Origin: a virus
Virus record (IMG/VR): IMGVR_UViG_3300040809_000699
Coordinates: 1 to 38,252 of that record
Direction: 5' to 3' (one strand)
Length of the DNA: 38,252 nucleotides
In this document: positions 1-7,989 of the stretch, one piece after another
Layout: each line of letters opens with the position of its first letter
How positions within the stretch are numbered: the first letter of the stretch is position 1
The notes under the pieces: model-generated
Database searches by the model: none
What the model was told of the DNA's origin: nothing
What the model saw: only the letters and a program-made list of their open reading frames with translations
Translations under genes and position numbers: made by a program

Positions 1-127
1 AACATTCCAGAAGAGGAGTGGACGGATGAAGAAAGGCAAGAAATCGCAGAGCAACAAGCGCTCGCAGCTCAACAGCCGCCACAGGAAGACCCGAACATGG
101 TTCTTGCTAGAGCAGAAGAAGGGAAAG
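1..127. repeat. Terminal direct repeat, left copy (identical to 38126-38252)
   Basis: The first 127 bases are identical to the last 127 bases of the window, in the same orientation and the same reading frame of the portal gene. An exact overlap of this size is what an assembler leaves on a circular or circularly permuted molecule, so this is most simply the join of a complete genome. A true short terminal repeat is less likely because it lies inside a gene and P22-like phages package by headful. Confidence 0.95.
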
Positions 128-519
128 CAATGGCAGAGCAAGTTAACGCCCAAACTAAGCAGATGGAAACTCAAGCTCAAATCCAGCTTAAACTGCAAGA
201 CCAGCAAATAAGAATGGCTGAGATCCAACTTAAACAGCAAGAGTTTGAAAGAGCAGGTCAAGCCAAGTTTAACACTGAGTTAATCAAATCTGACCAAGAG
301 CAACAGAAGATTGACTTACAAGCTAACGACCAGCGCTTTAACCAAATGATGGAAGTTCAAAACGCTGTACTTAATGAGCTTAAAACACAAGCCGAGACAA
401 TGAAAACATTACGTGAAGCTATGGGCGTAGATGCTGTAGTTAGCCCGCAAGGCGCTCAAACATACCAAGAGCAAACAGAAATCGTTCAAGAGTCACAGGA
501 GAATCAAGATGCCGATTAA
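1..519 (+). CDS. Portal protein, C-terminal part (continues from 36428-38252)
   Basis: Base 1 is the first base of a codon in the frame that enters from the end of the window, so this is the last 172 codons of the portal gene and not a separate gene; a start at the internal ATG (97) would be an artefact of the cut. The segment is rich in Gln, Glu and Lys with long uninterrupted helix-forming stretches, as expected for the C-terminal helical barrel that extends P22-type portals into the capsid. The whole protein would be 738 residues, close to the 725 of P22 gp1. Confidence 0.93.
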   Translation, partial: NIPEEEWTDEERQEIAEQQALAAQQPPQEDPNMVLARAEEGKAMAEQVNAQTKQMETQAQIQLKLQDQQIRMAEIQLKQQEFERAGQAKFNTELIKSDQEQQKIDLQANDQRFNQMMEVQNAVLNELKTQAETMKTLREAMGVDAVVSPQGAQTYQEQTEIVQESQENQDAD

Positions 520-652
520 GAAAAAGTCAAACGGATGGTACTGGGGCGGTCAGGGGCCTTTCAAAAGCAAGAAGAAAGCCGAAGAAGTACAGCGAGCTGC
601 ATACGCTAACGGCTACAAAGGCAGTAAAAAGAAGCATGGGACATATGAATAA
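509..652 (+). CDS. Small basic hypothetical protein after portal
   Basis: A 47-residue ORF starts in a 4-base-plus overlap with the end of the portal gene, behind an AGGAGAATC ribosome site. It is very basic (about 12 Lys in 47) with a Trp-Tyr-Trp-Gly-Gly cluster near residue 10. The compact coupling suggests it is translated with portal. I do not recognise a family; a small DNA- or virion-associated protein is possible. Confidence 0.6.
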   Translation: MPIKKKSNGWYWGGQGPFKSKKKAEEVQRAAYANGYKGSKKKHGTYE

Positions 653-670
653 GCCTCTTAATTGAGGCTT
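651..670. terminator. Bidirectional hairpin between portal operon and leftward cassette
   Basis: AAGCCTC-ttaatt-GAGGCTT forms a 7-bp stem with a 6-nt loop. It lies right after the 47-aa gene on the plus strand and at the stop codon of the leftward cassette on the minus strand, so it can end both transcripts. The T-tract on the plus side is poor (TCTATT), so it may be leaky, allowing late transcripts to reach scaffold and coat. Confidence 0.55.
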
Positions 671-801
671 TCTATTAATCCCTTTATTGTCCGCTTATGG
701 TGTGCTTTTTCAGTGTTATTTGCCGCATTGCAAGCTAGAGCATAAAGGAATAACAGCTCGTAATGAACAAGGCTATAAGCTCTAATCTTTGGTTTCATCA
801 T
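658..801 (-). CDS. Small hypothetical protein, last gene of the leftward cassette
   Basis: A 47-residue ORF starts at a double ATG (801 or 798) that overlaps the end of the 782-976 gene, and stops inside the hairpin at 651-670. It has an LVHYELLFLYALAC segment followed by a basic KAHHKRTIKG tail. The overlap with its upstream neighbour and the open frame up to the terminator support it as a coupled gene. No family recognised. Confidence 0.4.
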   Translation of the reverse strand: MMKPKIRAYSLVHYELLFLYALACNAANNTEKAHHKRTIKGLIESLN

Positions 802-976
802 CCAGCCCCGTCTTTTCCTCAAAAGCTTCCATCATCTTCTCTTCATCCGCTCCACACTCTATGGCTTTATCTACAAAGTATCCGAATATTTGTAAAGCAT
901 CTGTGAACTCTACAAATACTTTCTTGTGTAGTTCAGGGTTTTTGTTTATGTCGCGTATTCTGTATTGTTTAATCAC
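782..976 (-). CDS. Hypothetical protein of HTH-led cassette
   Basis: 64 residues, acidic at the C-terminus, starting in an ATGA overlap with the stop of the 973-1269 gene, so translation is probably coupled. Predicted to be soluble and mostly helical. No motif recognised. It belongs to the leftward set of genes headed by the regulator at 1545-1748, which interrupts the otherwise rightward head genes. Confidence 0.6.
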   Translation of the reverse strand: MIKQYRIRDINKNPELHKKVFVEFTDALQIFGYFVDKAIECGADEEKMMEAFEEKTGLDDETKD

Positions 977-1269
977 TCTTCCTCTCCTTTCTTTTCTATC
1001 GGACTGTAATATTCTGGTCTTTTAATCTTGACGGTATCACTTGCTCCGTACTCTGCTTTCCCGTCCTTGAATGATTGGTATAACATATTATTGATGACCT
1101 CTCTAAACGGGTATAGATACCAGGGTATATTTTGCTTGCATTTCGCGTAGGATTTTTTTGTTTTTCTCTCGTTCCTTTGAAAGATGTTTTCTCTCGCTAA
1201 ACGTTCCGCATAAGCCTCTTCAAATTTTTTACTAAACCTTTGCATGAATTCTAAACTTAACTTATCCAT
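973..1269 (-). CDS. Hypothetical charged protein of HTH-led cassette
   Basis: 98 residues, highly charged and helical, starting MDKLSLEF with an AGAGG ribosome site a few bases upstream. It follows the 1273-1545 gene by only 3 bases and overlaps the next gene by an ATGA. No domain recognised; the C-terminus is strongly acidic and lysine-rich (KKGEEE). Confidence 0.6.
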   Translation of the reverse strand: MDKLSLEFMQRFSKKFEEAYAERLARENIFQRNERKTKKSYAKCKQNIPWYLYPFREVINNMLYQSFKDGKAEYGASDTVKIKRPEYYSPIEKKGEEE

Positions 1270-1272
1270 TAT

Positions 1273-1545
1273 CTACCTCTTTATTATCTTAGCCGCTACA
1301 GGCTCATCGCTATCAGCCACAAAAAGCAACCGAATAGCGAAATCCTTTCCTTTTATGGTGCCAGTTTGAAATATAATATCTGAATCACCTTTTTTCTCTA
1401 TATCAACATCACTTAAAAGACTTTCTATTTTGCTTAGCACTTCAAAAGCGTCAATCATTCTGCTTGAATATGAGACAGCCTTCTCTCTTGTTGAGTAGGT
1501 ATCTATTTCTAATTTAGATCTGTGTTTATTTTTAAACTCAAACAT
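1273..1545 (-). CDS. Hypothetical protein of HTH-led cassette
   Basis: 90 residues from the ATG at 1545, chosen because AAGGAGG lies 9 bases upstream and the start overlaps the stop of the regulator gene (TGATG). A longer reading frame exists upstream but only overlaps the regulator. The protein has alternating beta-type segments toward the end (FAIRLLFVADSD). No known family. Confidence 0.65.
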   Translation of the reverse strand: MFEFKNKHRSKLEIDTYSTREKAVSYSSRMIDAFEVLSKIESLLSDVDIEKKGDSDIIFQTGTIKGKDFAIRLLFVADSDEPVAAKIIKR

Positions 1546-1748
1546 CACTCTTCGCCTCCTTTGATAATTTCCCATACTTTCATATCTAAAGCATTAGCAC
1601 ACTTAATCATCATATCCATAGATGGCAGCCTATCACCATTACAGATAGAGCATATAAATGGGCGTGTAGCCTCAACCCTTCTTGCTAGCTCAGATTGGCT
1701 AATTTGTTTTTTTGCTAACGCAACTCTAAATGCTTGCGCTATATCCAT
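1545..1748 (-). CDS. Helix-turn-helix regulator (Cro/CI-type, XRE-like)
   Basis: 67 residues from the ATG at 1748, which has GAGG 7 bases upstream; a longer frame starting 15 codons earlier lacks a good site. Residues 5-60 match the HTH_XRE pattern: helix, ISQSELARRVEATRPFIC (helix-turn-helix), then a helix with LPSMDMMIKCANALDM, and a final hydrophobic helix. Such small proteins bind short operators and act as repressors. It is the first gene of a leftward cassette and probably represses its own promoter, since a 15-bp imperfect palindrome lies just upstream (1761-1775). Confidence 0.8.
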   Translation of the reverse strand: MDIAQAFRVALAKKQISQSELARRVEATRPFICSICNGDRLPSMDMMIKCANALDMKVWEIIKGGEE

Positions 1749-1760
1749 GTAATCACCTCG

Positions 1761-1775
1761 TTTACTTTCGGTAAA
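1761..1775. promoter_or_regulatory. Candidate operator upstream of the HTH gene
   Basis: TTTAC-tttcg-GTAAA is an inverted repeat with 5-bp arms, 13 bases before the regulator's start codon and close to its expected promoter. Position and symmetry suit self-repression by the 67-aa protein, but there is only one clear copy, so this is inferred. The rest of 1749-1916 holds no gene; a promoter for scaffold and coat may lie there, but I cannot define its boxes. Confidence 0.35.
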
Positions 1776-1916
1776 TAAATGCGAGCGTAACACAGCAACG
1801 AGTAAGCAGCAAGCAACAACTTATAACTAATACAACAAAGCGTTAAAATAATCAATAGGTTTACAGTTACCTTAAAACTGGCACGACAAACAGTCTATAC
1901 CTAAAAGGGCATCAAT

Positions 1917-2732
1917 ATGAGTGAGCTACAAAACGATGTAGTTGATACTGACTTGACACAAGCAGGATTAAACGAAACCGAAAACCTTGACGAACCTCAA
2001 GGCTCTGACTTAGCACCAGATAGTGAAGCGACACACGAAGAAAAGCCGCAAGCTGACGTTGAAAATGAGAATGTTCAGAAAGTCATTAATAAAAAGCACT
2101 ATGAGAAGATGGAGGCAGAGCGTAAAGCAGCCGATCTTCAAGAAGAGCTAGAAAGATATAAGCAGCAAGAGCAGCAGCAGAAAGTAGAGCAGTATTCTTC
2201 TAGCCCTCAAGCTCCTGATCTTTTCGATGATGACTATGAGCAAAAGATGGTTGAGTACAGCCGTCAGATTGAAGAACAAGCAATGTTTAAAGCACAGCAA
2301 AATCTTCAACAGCAAGCATATCAACAGCAGCAACAACAAGAGCAATTAGCAAGACAGCAAGAGCTACAGCAGAAAGCAACTGCTTATTTAGAAAAAGGTA
2401 AAGAGTACGGCATGACGCAGCAAGAATTAGAAGCTGCTGGCAATACGCTGATTAGTTATGGTGCTTCTGAGCAGTTACAGGAAGCTATCTTAACTGATGG
2501 AGATGGCCCATTAATTACGAAGTATCTGGCAGCTAACCCTACAGATATTGAAGCATTAACAAGTGGCAACCCTTATCTAGCAGGCGCAAAACTCGCTGAA
2601 GTGAAACTGAAAGCTGAAGCTCTTAAACCGAAAACAACTGAAGCTCCAGAGCCTACCAAGCGTTTAGAAGGTGGTGCAGTGAAAAACGAGGACGCTCAGT
2701 TTAACCACGTTAAAAGTGATAATTTTAGTTAA
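1917..2732 (+). CDS. Scaffolding protein (P22 gp8-like)
   Basis: 271 residues, acidic N-terminus, then a long Gln/Glu/Lys coiled-coil region (about residues 60-160, with runs of QQQ) and a charged C-terminus. It lies directly upstream of the coat gene and after portal, which is where P22 gene 8 lies; P22 gp8 is 303 residues and likewise helical. Scaffold assembles inside the procapsid and leaves before DNA packaging. AAAGGG lies 8 bases before the start. Sequence is low-complexity, so the assignment rests mainly on position and composition. Confidence 0.8.
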   Translation: MSELQNDVVDTDLTQAGLNETENLDEPQGSDLAPDSEATHEEKPQADVENENVQKVINKKHYEKMEAERKAADLQEELERYKQQEQQQKVEQYSSSPQAPDLFDDDYEQKMVEYSRQIEEQAMFKAQQNLQQQAYQQQQQQEQLARQQELQQKATAYLEKGKEYGMTQQELEAAGNTLISYGASEQLQEAILTDGDGPLITKYLAANPTDIEALTSGNPYLAGAKLAEVKLKAEALKPKTTEAPEPTKRLEGGAVKNEDAQFNHVKSDNFS

Positions 2733-2743
2733 AGGAGCCACTC

Positions 2744-4015
2744 ATGGCGAATAATTTTGAAAGTAACTTTACGCGAAAGCTAATGATGAAGGTCGCTGAT
2801 CGACTCGAAGCTAATCGCATAATGTCAAAAATGGTAGACTCACAAACATTCAAAGGTGCGTTTAACCCTAACACCGGCGATACTATCGATATCAAACGTC
2901 CTACGGACTACAAAACAACTCGAACTGCTGACGGTGATATTACAGCAACCACAGCGCAATCAATCATTACTGGTAAGGCATCTGCTACAGTACAAGATTA
3001 CATCACTGTAGAAGTAGATTACCAAGAAGCTGATGAAGCACTTAAAATGGGTACGGACAACGAGCGTTTCTTTGATGATATCGCTAACCGTATCGTAATC
3101 GATCTAGAGCTAGACTTCGCTAAGTTTGCAATGCAAAACGCTGGCTTACGTGCTGGTACAACAGGTCAAGGTGTAGATTCTTGGAATGAAATCGCCGAAG
3201 CTGGTGCATTAATGCAGTCAACTGGTGTAGCGATGAATAAGAAGTGGTGTTACTTCCTTAACCCTTACTCGCAAGTTGCAATCGCTAACGAGCAGCGTTC
3301 ATTAGGCGTTAACCCTGAAGTGGGTACAGCAACAGAGCGTGCAATGGTTAGTCGCGGCTTTGCTGGTTTCGATGTTTACACAGCGACTACATTGTCTAAC
3401 TACGTTACTGACTCAGCAGCAGATCGCGTTGGTGCAGTGGCAGTTAACCCTGATGTAACTTACTTAACAGCTAAAGATTCTATGACACAGCAAATCGCTG
3501 TATCTGGTTTTGGTGCTAACTTAGTAATTAAAGCTGGTGAAACAATCGAAGTAACAGGCCGTAACCGCCTGAACTTAGCTACTCGTCAAATCGCTACCAA
3601 AGCCGATGGTTCAGTAGTTGTATTCACTGGTACGGTTGTTAATGAAGTTACACTAGACGGCTCAGGTGCAGGTACAATTACCATTACAGGCCCAGGCATC
3701 TTCGAAGCGGCTGGCGCTTACAACACTACTGATACAGCAATTGTGGCTGGTGATGTTGTTACATTAGGTGGTGCAGCTTCTACAGTGATTCAACCTAACC
3801 TATTCTGGCATCCAGATGCGTTCACAATCGCTTACGTAGATATGAAGAAGCTTAACTCAACGGATACTATCTACCGCTCAAATGACGGTCTAGTTATGCG
3901 TTGTTCTAAAGATTCAGACGTACGTGCTAACAAGCAAATTGTACGTTTCGATTTACGTCCAGCTTACGGTGTCTCTAATCCGTTCATGGCTGGCCAAGGC
4001 TTTGGTACGCCTTAG
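2744..4015 (+). CDS. Major capsid (coat) protein, P22 gp5 family
   Basis: 423 residues, near the 430 of P22 coat. The N-terminus (MANNFESNFTRKLM) and the segment around residues 40-110 (TGDTIDIKRP, TVQDYITVEVDYQEAD) follow the P22 coat pattern, an HK97 fold with an inserted I-domain. Codon use is biased to frequent codons, as in a highly expressed gene. An AAAGGAG site is 7 bases before the ATG, and a strong hairpin follows the stop. Confidence 0.93.
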   Translation: MANNFESNFTRKLMMKVADRLEANRIMSKMVDSQTFKGAFNPNTGDTIDIKRPTDYKTTRTADGDITATTAQSIITGKASATVQDYITVEVDYQEADEALKMGTDNERFFDDIANRIVIDLELDFAKFAMQNAGLRAGTTGQGVDSWNEIAEAGALMQSTGVAMNKKWCYFLNPYSQVAIANEQRSLGVNPEVGTATERAMVSRGFAGFDVYTATTLSNYVTDSAADRVGAVAVNPDVTYLTAKDSMTQQIAVSGFGANLVIKAGETIEVTGRNRLNLATRQIATKADGSVVVFTGTVVNEVTLDGSGAGTITITGPGIFEAAGAYNTTDTAIVAGDVVTLGGAASTVIQPNLFWHPDAFTIAYVDMKKLNSTDTIYRSNDGLVMRCSKDSDVRANKQIVRFDLRPAYGVSNPFMAGQGFGTP

Positions 4016-4026
4016 TAGAATAGTTG

Positions 4027-4047
4027 TAGCCACCCTTATGGTGGCTA
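4027..4047 (+). terminator. Hairpin after coat gene (attenuator-like)
   Basis: TAGCCACC-cttat-GGTGGCTA forms an 8-bp stem with a 5-nt loop right after the coat stop, followed by TTATCAATT. With a weak T-tract it probably reduces rather than blocks read-through, keeping coat mRNA more abundant than the downstream head-completion mRNA. Confidence 0.65.
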
Positions 4048-4072
4048 TTATCAATTCTATTAGGAGTTAGTT

Positions 4073-4219
4073 ATGCATAAGCTATACAAACCATGCGGTA
4101 AAGAAGTTCAGGTTAATGATTCTTCATTATCTCACGCTCTATCTCTTGGCTGGAAAGAAAAGAAACCAGCAGTAAAGAAAACAACTAAAAAGGCTTCTAC
4201 TGATGGAAACAGCAAATAG
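4073..4219 (+). CDS. Small hypothetical protein between coat and gp4
   Basis: 48 residues starting at ATG 4073 behind TAGGAGTTAGTT, a good ribosome site. N-terminus MHKLYKPCGKEVQV, then a Lys-rich tail ending in GNSK. It overlaps the gp4-like gene by 17 bases in another frame. Its sequence (a short acidic-neutral head with a KKPAVKKTTKK tail) looks like a small head-associated accessory protein. No family assigned. Confidence 0.65.
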   Translation: MHKLYKPCGKEVQVNDSSLSHALSLGWKEKKPAVKKTTKKASTDGNSK

Positions 4220-4685
4220 TCTCGTTAGAGATGCACTTGCAGAAATACTCGTACAACCAGCAGAGCAACCAGTTCAGGCAGTAGACTTTCAAACTGGTGT
4301 CAGATACTTAAACCGTATGATGTCTATGTGGGATGCTGACGGAATTTCATTGGGTTATACTCAGGTAGTAAATTCAGCAGATCCGATTACCGTTCCGGCT
4401 GGTGCTATTTCAGGCATGATTTACAACTTAGCTTTATTGCTTGCACCTCAATATGACATGCAAATAAATCCAGAGCTTAGAAGCGCAGCTAATCAAGGTT
4501 TAAACGCTATTCGTAAAATAGCAGTAAAAATTCAACCTACTGTTTATCCTTGCACATTGCATATTGGCTCAGGTAACGAAGGTAACACAAGTTACAACAT
4601 AGACCACTTCTACCCTTGTGAAAGTGACAACGCACTGACAGAGCGCGAAGGCACAATATTATTAGAGAGTAATACTAATGGCTAA
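4203..4685 (+). CDS. Head-tail adaptor / tail accessory factor (P22 gp4-like)
   Basis: 160 residues, close to P22 gp4 (166). The helical N-terminal half (SLVRDALAEILVQ, GVRYLNRMMSMWDADGISLGY) followed by PAGAISGMIYNLALLLAPQY matches the P22 tail-accessory-factor family, which docks under the portal to stabilise packaged DNA. It is in the expected place between coat and gp10-like genes. The last codons overlap the next gene's start. Confidence 0.85.
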   Translation: METANSLVRDALAEILVQPAEQPVQAVDFQTGVRYLNRMMSMWDADGISLGYTQVVNSADPITVPAGAISGMIYNLALLLAPQYDMQINPELRSAANQGLNAIRKIAVKIQPTVYPCTLHIGSGNEGNTSYNIDHFYPCESDNALTEREGTILLESNTNG

Positions 4686-6261
4686 TTACTACGGGGCTAA
4701 CTCGTTAAAAATAAGTGAATTCCAAACAGTAACAGGGTATCTTGATTCTGACTTGCTTACATTTGTGCGTAACGGCACAAACTTTAAAGCTACATTCGCT
4801 TCACTAAAATCTGATCTAGGCGTTACAGGCTCGATAACAAGTGTAGGCGCACCATTGGCAAGTCCTATCCTTACTGGTAGTGGTACTGATTACCAAATAA
4901 GAAGCCTAGAATCAAACAAAGGGATAGTTTCAAGTGTTAGTGCACAAAACGGTATTAATATAGCCTGTAACTTCACTCAGTCTAATTCTGGCTTTCCAAT
5001 CATCAATAACCTAAATGATAGTCAGTATAAGTTTAAAACACTGAAAGCTACAGCGCCTATCGAGATAACGTCTGATGATGATTTTATTACGATTAGTCAA
5101 TCTGAATCACCGTTAGCGCAAACGAATACTGTTGTCGTTTCAGATATTACAGACTTTCCAACACCTTCTAGCGGCGTAATAACGCTTGATAACGATACTA
5201 ACTATATTATTGTTCAACCTATTTCTACGTCAAACAGATTTCAGTGCGGAACGAACAATCATATAACATCTAACAACCCGTTTACTCCATTATTTGAGTA
5301 TACAGGTGTAGGAACGATGTTTACGGGGGTCGATGTTAACTTTTTAACAACATTCTGCGTTTTGTCTGCTCCTAATGGTCAGTTATTTGATTTCAGCTCG
5401 ACAAGCTCAGGTAACACCTTCGGTATTGATACAGTAACGATATCAGGCTGCAACAAGTTCGGTACGTTTGATGATTTAAGATCTTTCAATGCGACAAACG
5501 TAGGCGGATTCAATTGTAATGATGGCGTTACATTTGCTGGTGTTACTAATTGGGAAGTCTCGAGCGCTATCAGGTTTAGACTAGAAACTTCGAGCGCTAC
5601 ATTTGTAGGTATGGATTTTACAAACTCAGTCCATAAAACATTAGAGATTGCAGATCCAATATTTAGAGGCCCAGTTGGTGCAATTGGCTTGTCTGGCTTG
5701 GCAAATAGCGGAAACGTGCAACCAGAACAGATAGCAGCCGTCACAAATGGCGAATTCTCTGGCGGTCTAACTCCTTTGCAAAACATCAACGAGGACGATG
5801 CGAGATGGGAGTTCCAAGGTAATACTGGTATCCCTGATTCAATGACTGACGGTCTGATTAGTGTTGTAGGCTCTTCAACTGAAACAGTTATTCCTGTTAG
5901 AGGCGTAAAGGTAAAAGTCAACAATACATGGACTGAAGAGATAACAGCTCGTTTTGATTTTGACGCTAGCGGGAGATTAACCTATGTAGGCGAAAGACCG
6001 ATCAGATTACCTATTGATGTAACGTCTACAATCTTGATGGCATCCGGCGGCGATAAGCAGGTTGAAATGTGTATAGCTATCAATGGCGTGGCTGTAACTC
6101 AAACCTGTAAGCAGGCAACATCTAACAGCTCGAAGGCTGCTTCTGTAACAACTTTTTGGCAATACGAATTCAAAACAGGTGATTATGTAGAAGTGTTTGT
6201 ATCTAACGAGGACGACACCACAAAAATCATCGTCCAACAAGCTATTGTAAGGATTAATTAA
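4678..6261 (+). CDS. Beta-rich structural protein between gp4 and gp10
   Basis: 527 residues. The N-terminus (NSLKISEFQTVTGY, FVRNGTNFKATFASLKSDLG) resembles the head-proximal domain of several phage fibre or decoration proteins. The middle is rich in Asn, Ser, Thr and Gly and probably folds as a beta-helix. The C-terminal third (RWEFQGNTGIPDSMTDGLIS and after) resembles a trimeric beta-structured tip or receptor-like domain. P22 has no gene here. A decoration, head-fibre or tail-fibre role is inferred. Confidence 0.65.
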   Translation: MANYYGANSLKISEFQTVTGYLDSDLLTFVRNGTNFKATFASLKSDLGVTGSITSVGAPLASPILTGSGTDYQIRSLESNKGIVSSVSAQNGINIACNFTQSNSGFPIINNLNDSQYKFKTLKATAPIEITSDDDFITISQSESPLAQTNTVVVSDITDFPTPSSGVITLDNDTNYIIVQPISTSNRFQCGTNNHITSNNPFTPLFEYTGVGTMFTGVDVNFLTTFCVLSAPNGQLFDFSSTSSGNTFGIDTVTISGCNKFGTFDDLRSFNATNVGGFNCNDGVTFAGVTNWEVSSAIRFRLETSSATFVGMDFTNSVHKTLEIADPIFRGPVGAIGLSGLANSGNVQPEQIAAVTNGEFSGGLTPLQNINEDDARWEFQGNTGIPDSMTDGLISVVGSSTETVIPVRGVKVKVNNTWTEEITARFDFDASGRLTYVGERPIRLPIDVTSTILMASGGDKQVEMCIAINGVAVTQTCKQATSNSSKAASVTTFWQYEFKTGDYVEVFVSNEDDTTKIIVQQAIVRIN

Positions 6262-7739
6262 TGCCTAGAGTGCAACTTCCTTTTAATGGCTTCTATGTTT
6301 CTGATAGTTTACCTATCAGTAATCAAGAGTGTGTAAACTGGCGATTAAACATTCCTCAGACGCAAGGCGCATTATCACAGGCTACAATGTACGGCACTGA
6401 AGGATTGACCCAGTTATCAACTACAGGCCAGATAAGAAACGTGAACAGGGGTGCGCATGTTAAAGAGGGCAAGCCTTACTTTCTTAATGGTGAAACGCTT
6501 TACAGGCTAGACCTCGCTCTTAGCGATGATGGGAAGGAAGTGTTTACCAATGTAGCATTAGGCACTATACCTGGCGACTCTAGGGTTTCTATGGCTGATA
6601 ACGGTAAACAGTTGATGGTGCTAGTACCTGGTGGCAAAGGCTATATTATTGATGAAAACGCGGTGCCGATCTTTCAGGAGATAACAGATTTAGATTTTTA
6701 TGCTAACGGCAATCCTCAAATAGTGGTATTCATTGATTCTTTCTTTGTTTGTAACACTGACGAAAAGAAAATTATAAAATCAGCCTCTAATAATGGCATA
6801 TCATGGAATGCTTTAGATTTCGGTAGCGCAGAAAGCGACCCTGATGCAATATCAACTGTTCACGTATACAACAACAAACTTTATGCTTTAGGTGCTGAAA
6901 TAAATACAGAAGAGTTTCAGAACTTAGGTTCTGGCGGCTTCCCATTCCAGCGAACAGGGTTTTTTATAGATAAAGGCTGCTATGCGCCATTCTCGGTTAT
7001 TTCTGTTAACAATAGCTTTATGTGGATTGGTGGCGGAGAAAATGAAGGCCCAGCAATTTGGACGTTAAGCGGTAACTCTGCACAGAAAGTATCAACAACC
7101 GCGATCGACTCAGCTTTACAGGATTTTACACAAGATGAAATTAGCCAAGCATTCTCTTACTCCTACGCTCAAAATGGTGTTTATATCGTTGGCTTTTCTC
7201 TCCCTTCTCGCACTTTTGAATACAACGTAGTTACTCAAGCATGGAATGAAAGAAAATCAAAAATAGTTAATTCAGAAGGATTAACAGAGACTATAAGATG
7301 GCGGGCTAATTCAGTTGTTAGCGCTTACAATAGAATTTTGTGCGGAGACTCGCAAGATGGTAGAATAGGAAGCGTAGAAACAGACGTTTACAGTGAATAT
7401 AATTCGGAAATAGTAAGAGAGTTTGCTATGCAGCCGTTAAGTGATATGGGTAATGTTATCACTATTAGTCAACTTGAGATAACAATGGAGTCAGGTGTAG
7501 GTGATTTTTCATCACAGGATCCTGAAATAAGAGTGAGCACTTCGCCTGATGGTAAAACGTTTAACAACAACCTTACTAGAAAAATAGGCAAGATAGGCGA
7601 GTTTATTAAAAGGTGTATCTGGTACAGGCTTGGTAGGTTTCCAAGATTCGCGGTGTTTAAGTTTAGTATGTCCGATCCAGTTAAACCTGTTGTTATAAAG
7701 GTAGAGGCTAATGTAAGAGGGCATGAAATTGGTTCGTAA
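6261..7739 (+). CDS. Packaged-DNA stabilisation protein (P22 gp10-like)
   Basis: 492 residues; P22 gp10 has 472. The start MPRVQLPFNGFYVSDSLPIS with the NQECVNWRLNIPQ segment is the hallmark of the gp10 tail-hub family, which builds the hexameric base of the tail under gp4. Beta-propeller-like repeats follow. The ATG is adjacent to the previous stop, and the end overlaps the next gene by 17 bases, showing tight coupling. Confidence 0.9.
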   Translation: MPRVQLPFNGFYVSDSLPISNQECVNWRLNIPQTQGALSQATMYGTEGLTQLSTTGQIRNVNRGAHVKEGKPYFLNGETLYRLDLALSDDGKEVFTNVALGTIPGDSRVSMADNGKQLMVLVPGGKGYIIDENAVPIFQEITDLDFYANGNPQIVVFIDSFFVCNTDEKKIIKSASNNGISWNALDFGSAESDPDAISTVHVYNNKLYALGAEINTEEFQNLGSGGFPFQRTGFFIDKGCYAPFSVISVNNSFMWIGGGENEGPAIWTLSGNSAQKVSTTAIDSALQDFTQDEISQAFSYSYAQNGVYIVGFSLPSRTFEYNVVTQAWNERKSKIVNSEGLTETIRWRANSVVSAYNRILCGDSQDGRIGSVETDVYSEYNSEIVREFAMQPLSDMGNVITISQLEITMESGVGDFSSQDPEIRVSTSPDGKTFNNNLTRKIGKIGEFIKRCIWYRLGRFPRFAVFKFSMSDPVKPVVIKVEANVRGHEIGS

Positions 7740-7989
7740 AGTTGCACAGCCTGACCCTAACAAGCCACTTGTAGACGAAAGAGGTGGTCAATCAGAGCAA
7801 ATGCGTGTCTGGACTCGTATCATAACCAACCAAGCTTTGATTATTGGCACTGGTAATCCTGAAGGCGTGGTTGAAGCTGAGCAAGGCGCTAGCTATATGG
7901 ATGATGCAGGAATAGCAGGGAGCATTAAGTACATTAAACGTGACGCTGATATAGGTGGCGATAAAACACAAGGTTGGATATTGGTTTGA
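7723..7989 (+). CDS. Small virion-module hypothetical protein
   Basis: 88 residues starting within the end of the gp10-like gene. Residues 18-60 (DERGGQSEQMRVWTRIITNQALIIGTGNPEGVVEA) have the pattern of small proteins found next to tail genes of many podoviruses, with a C-terminal Gly-rich beta segment. In P22 the tail needle gene 26 would be here, but this protein is far shorter and lacks the long coiled coil of gp26. A structural role is inferred from context. Confidence 0.7.
   Translation: MKLVRKVAQPDPNKPLVDERGGQSEQMRVWTRIITNQALIIGTGNPEGVVEAEQGASYMDDAGIAGSIKYIKRDADIGGDKTQGWILV

Noticed and set aside
97-519. Separate 140-aa gene at the start of the window
   Set aside because: It is the in-frame end of the portal gene when the overlapping ends are joined.
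2148-2345. Leu-rich ORF on the minus strand
   Set aside because: Artefact of the CAG/CAA-rich scaffold gene on the plus strand.
5379-5924. 181-codon open frame on the minus strand
   Set aside because: It lies wholly inside the 527-aa structural gene, with no ribosome site and no neighbours on that strand.
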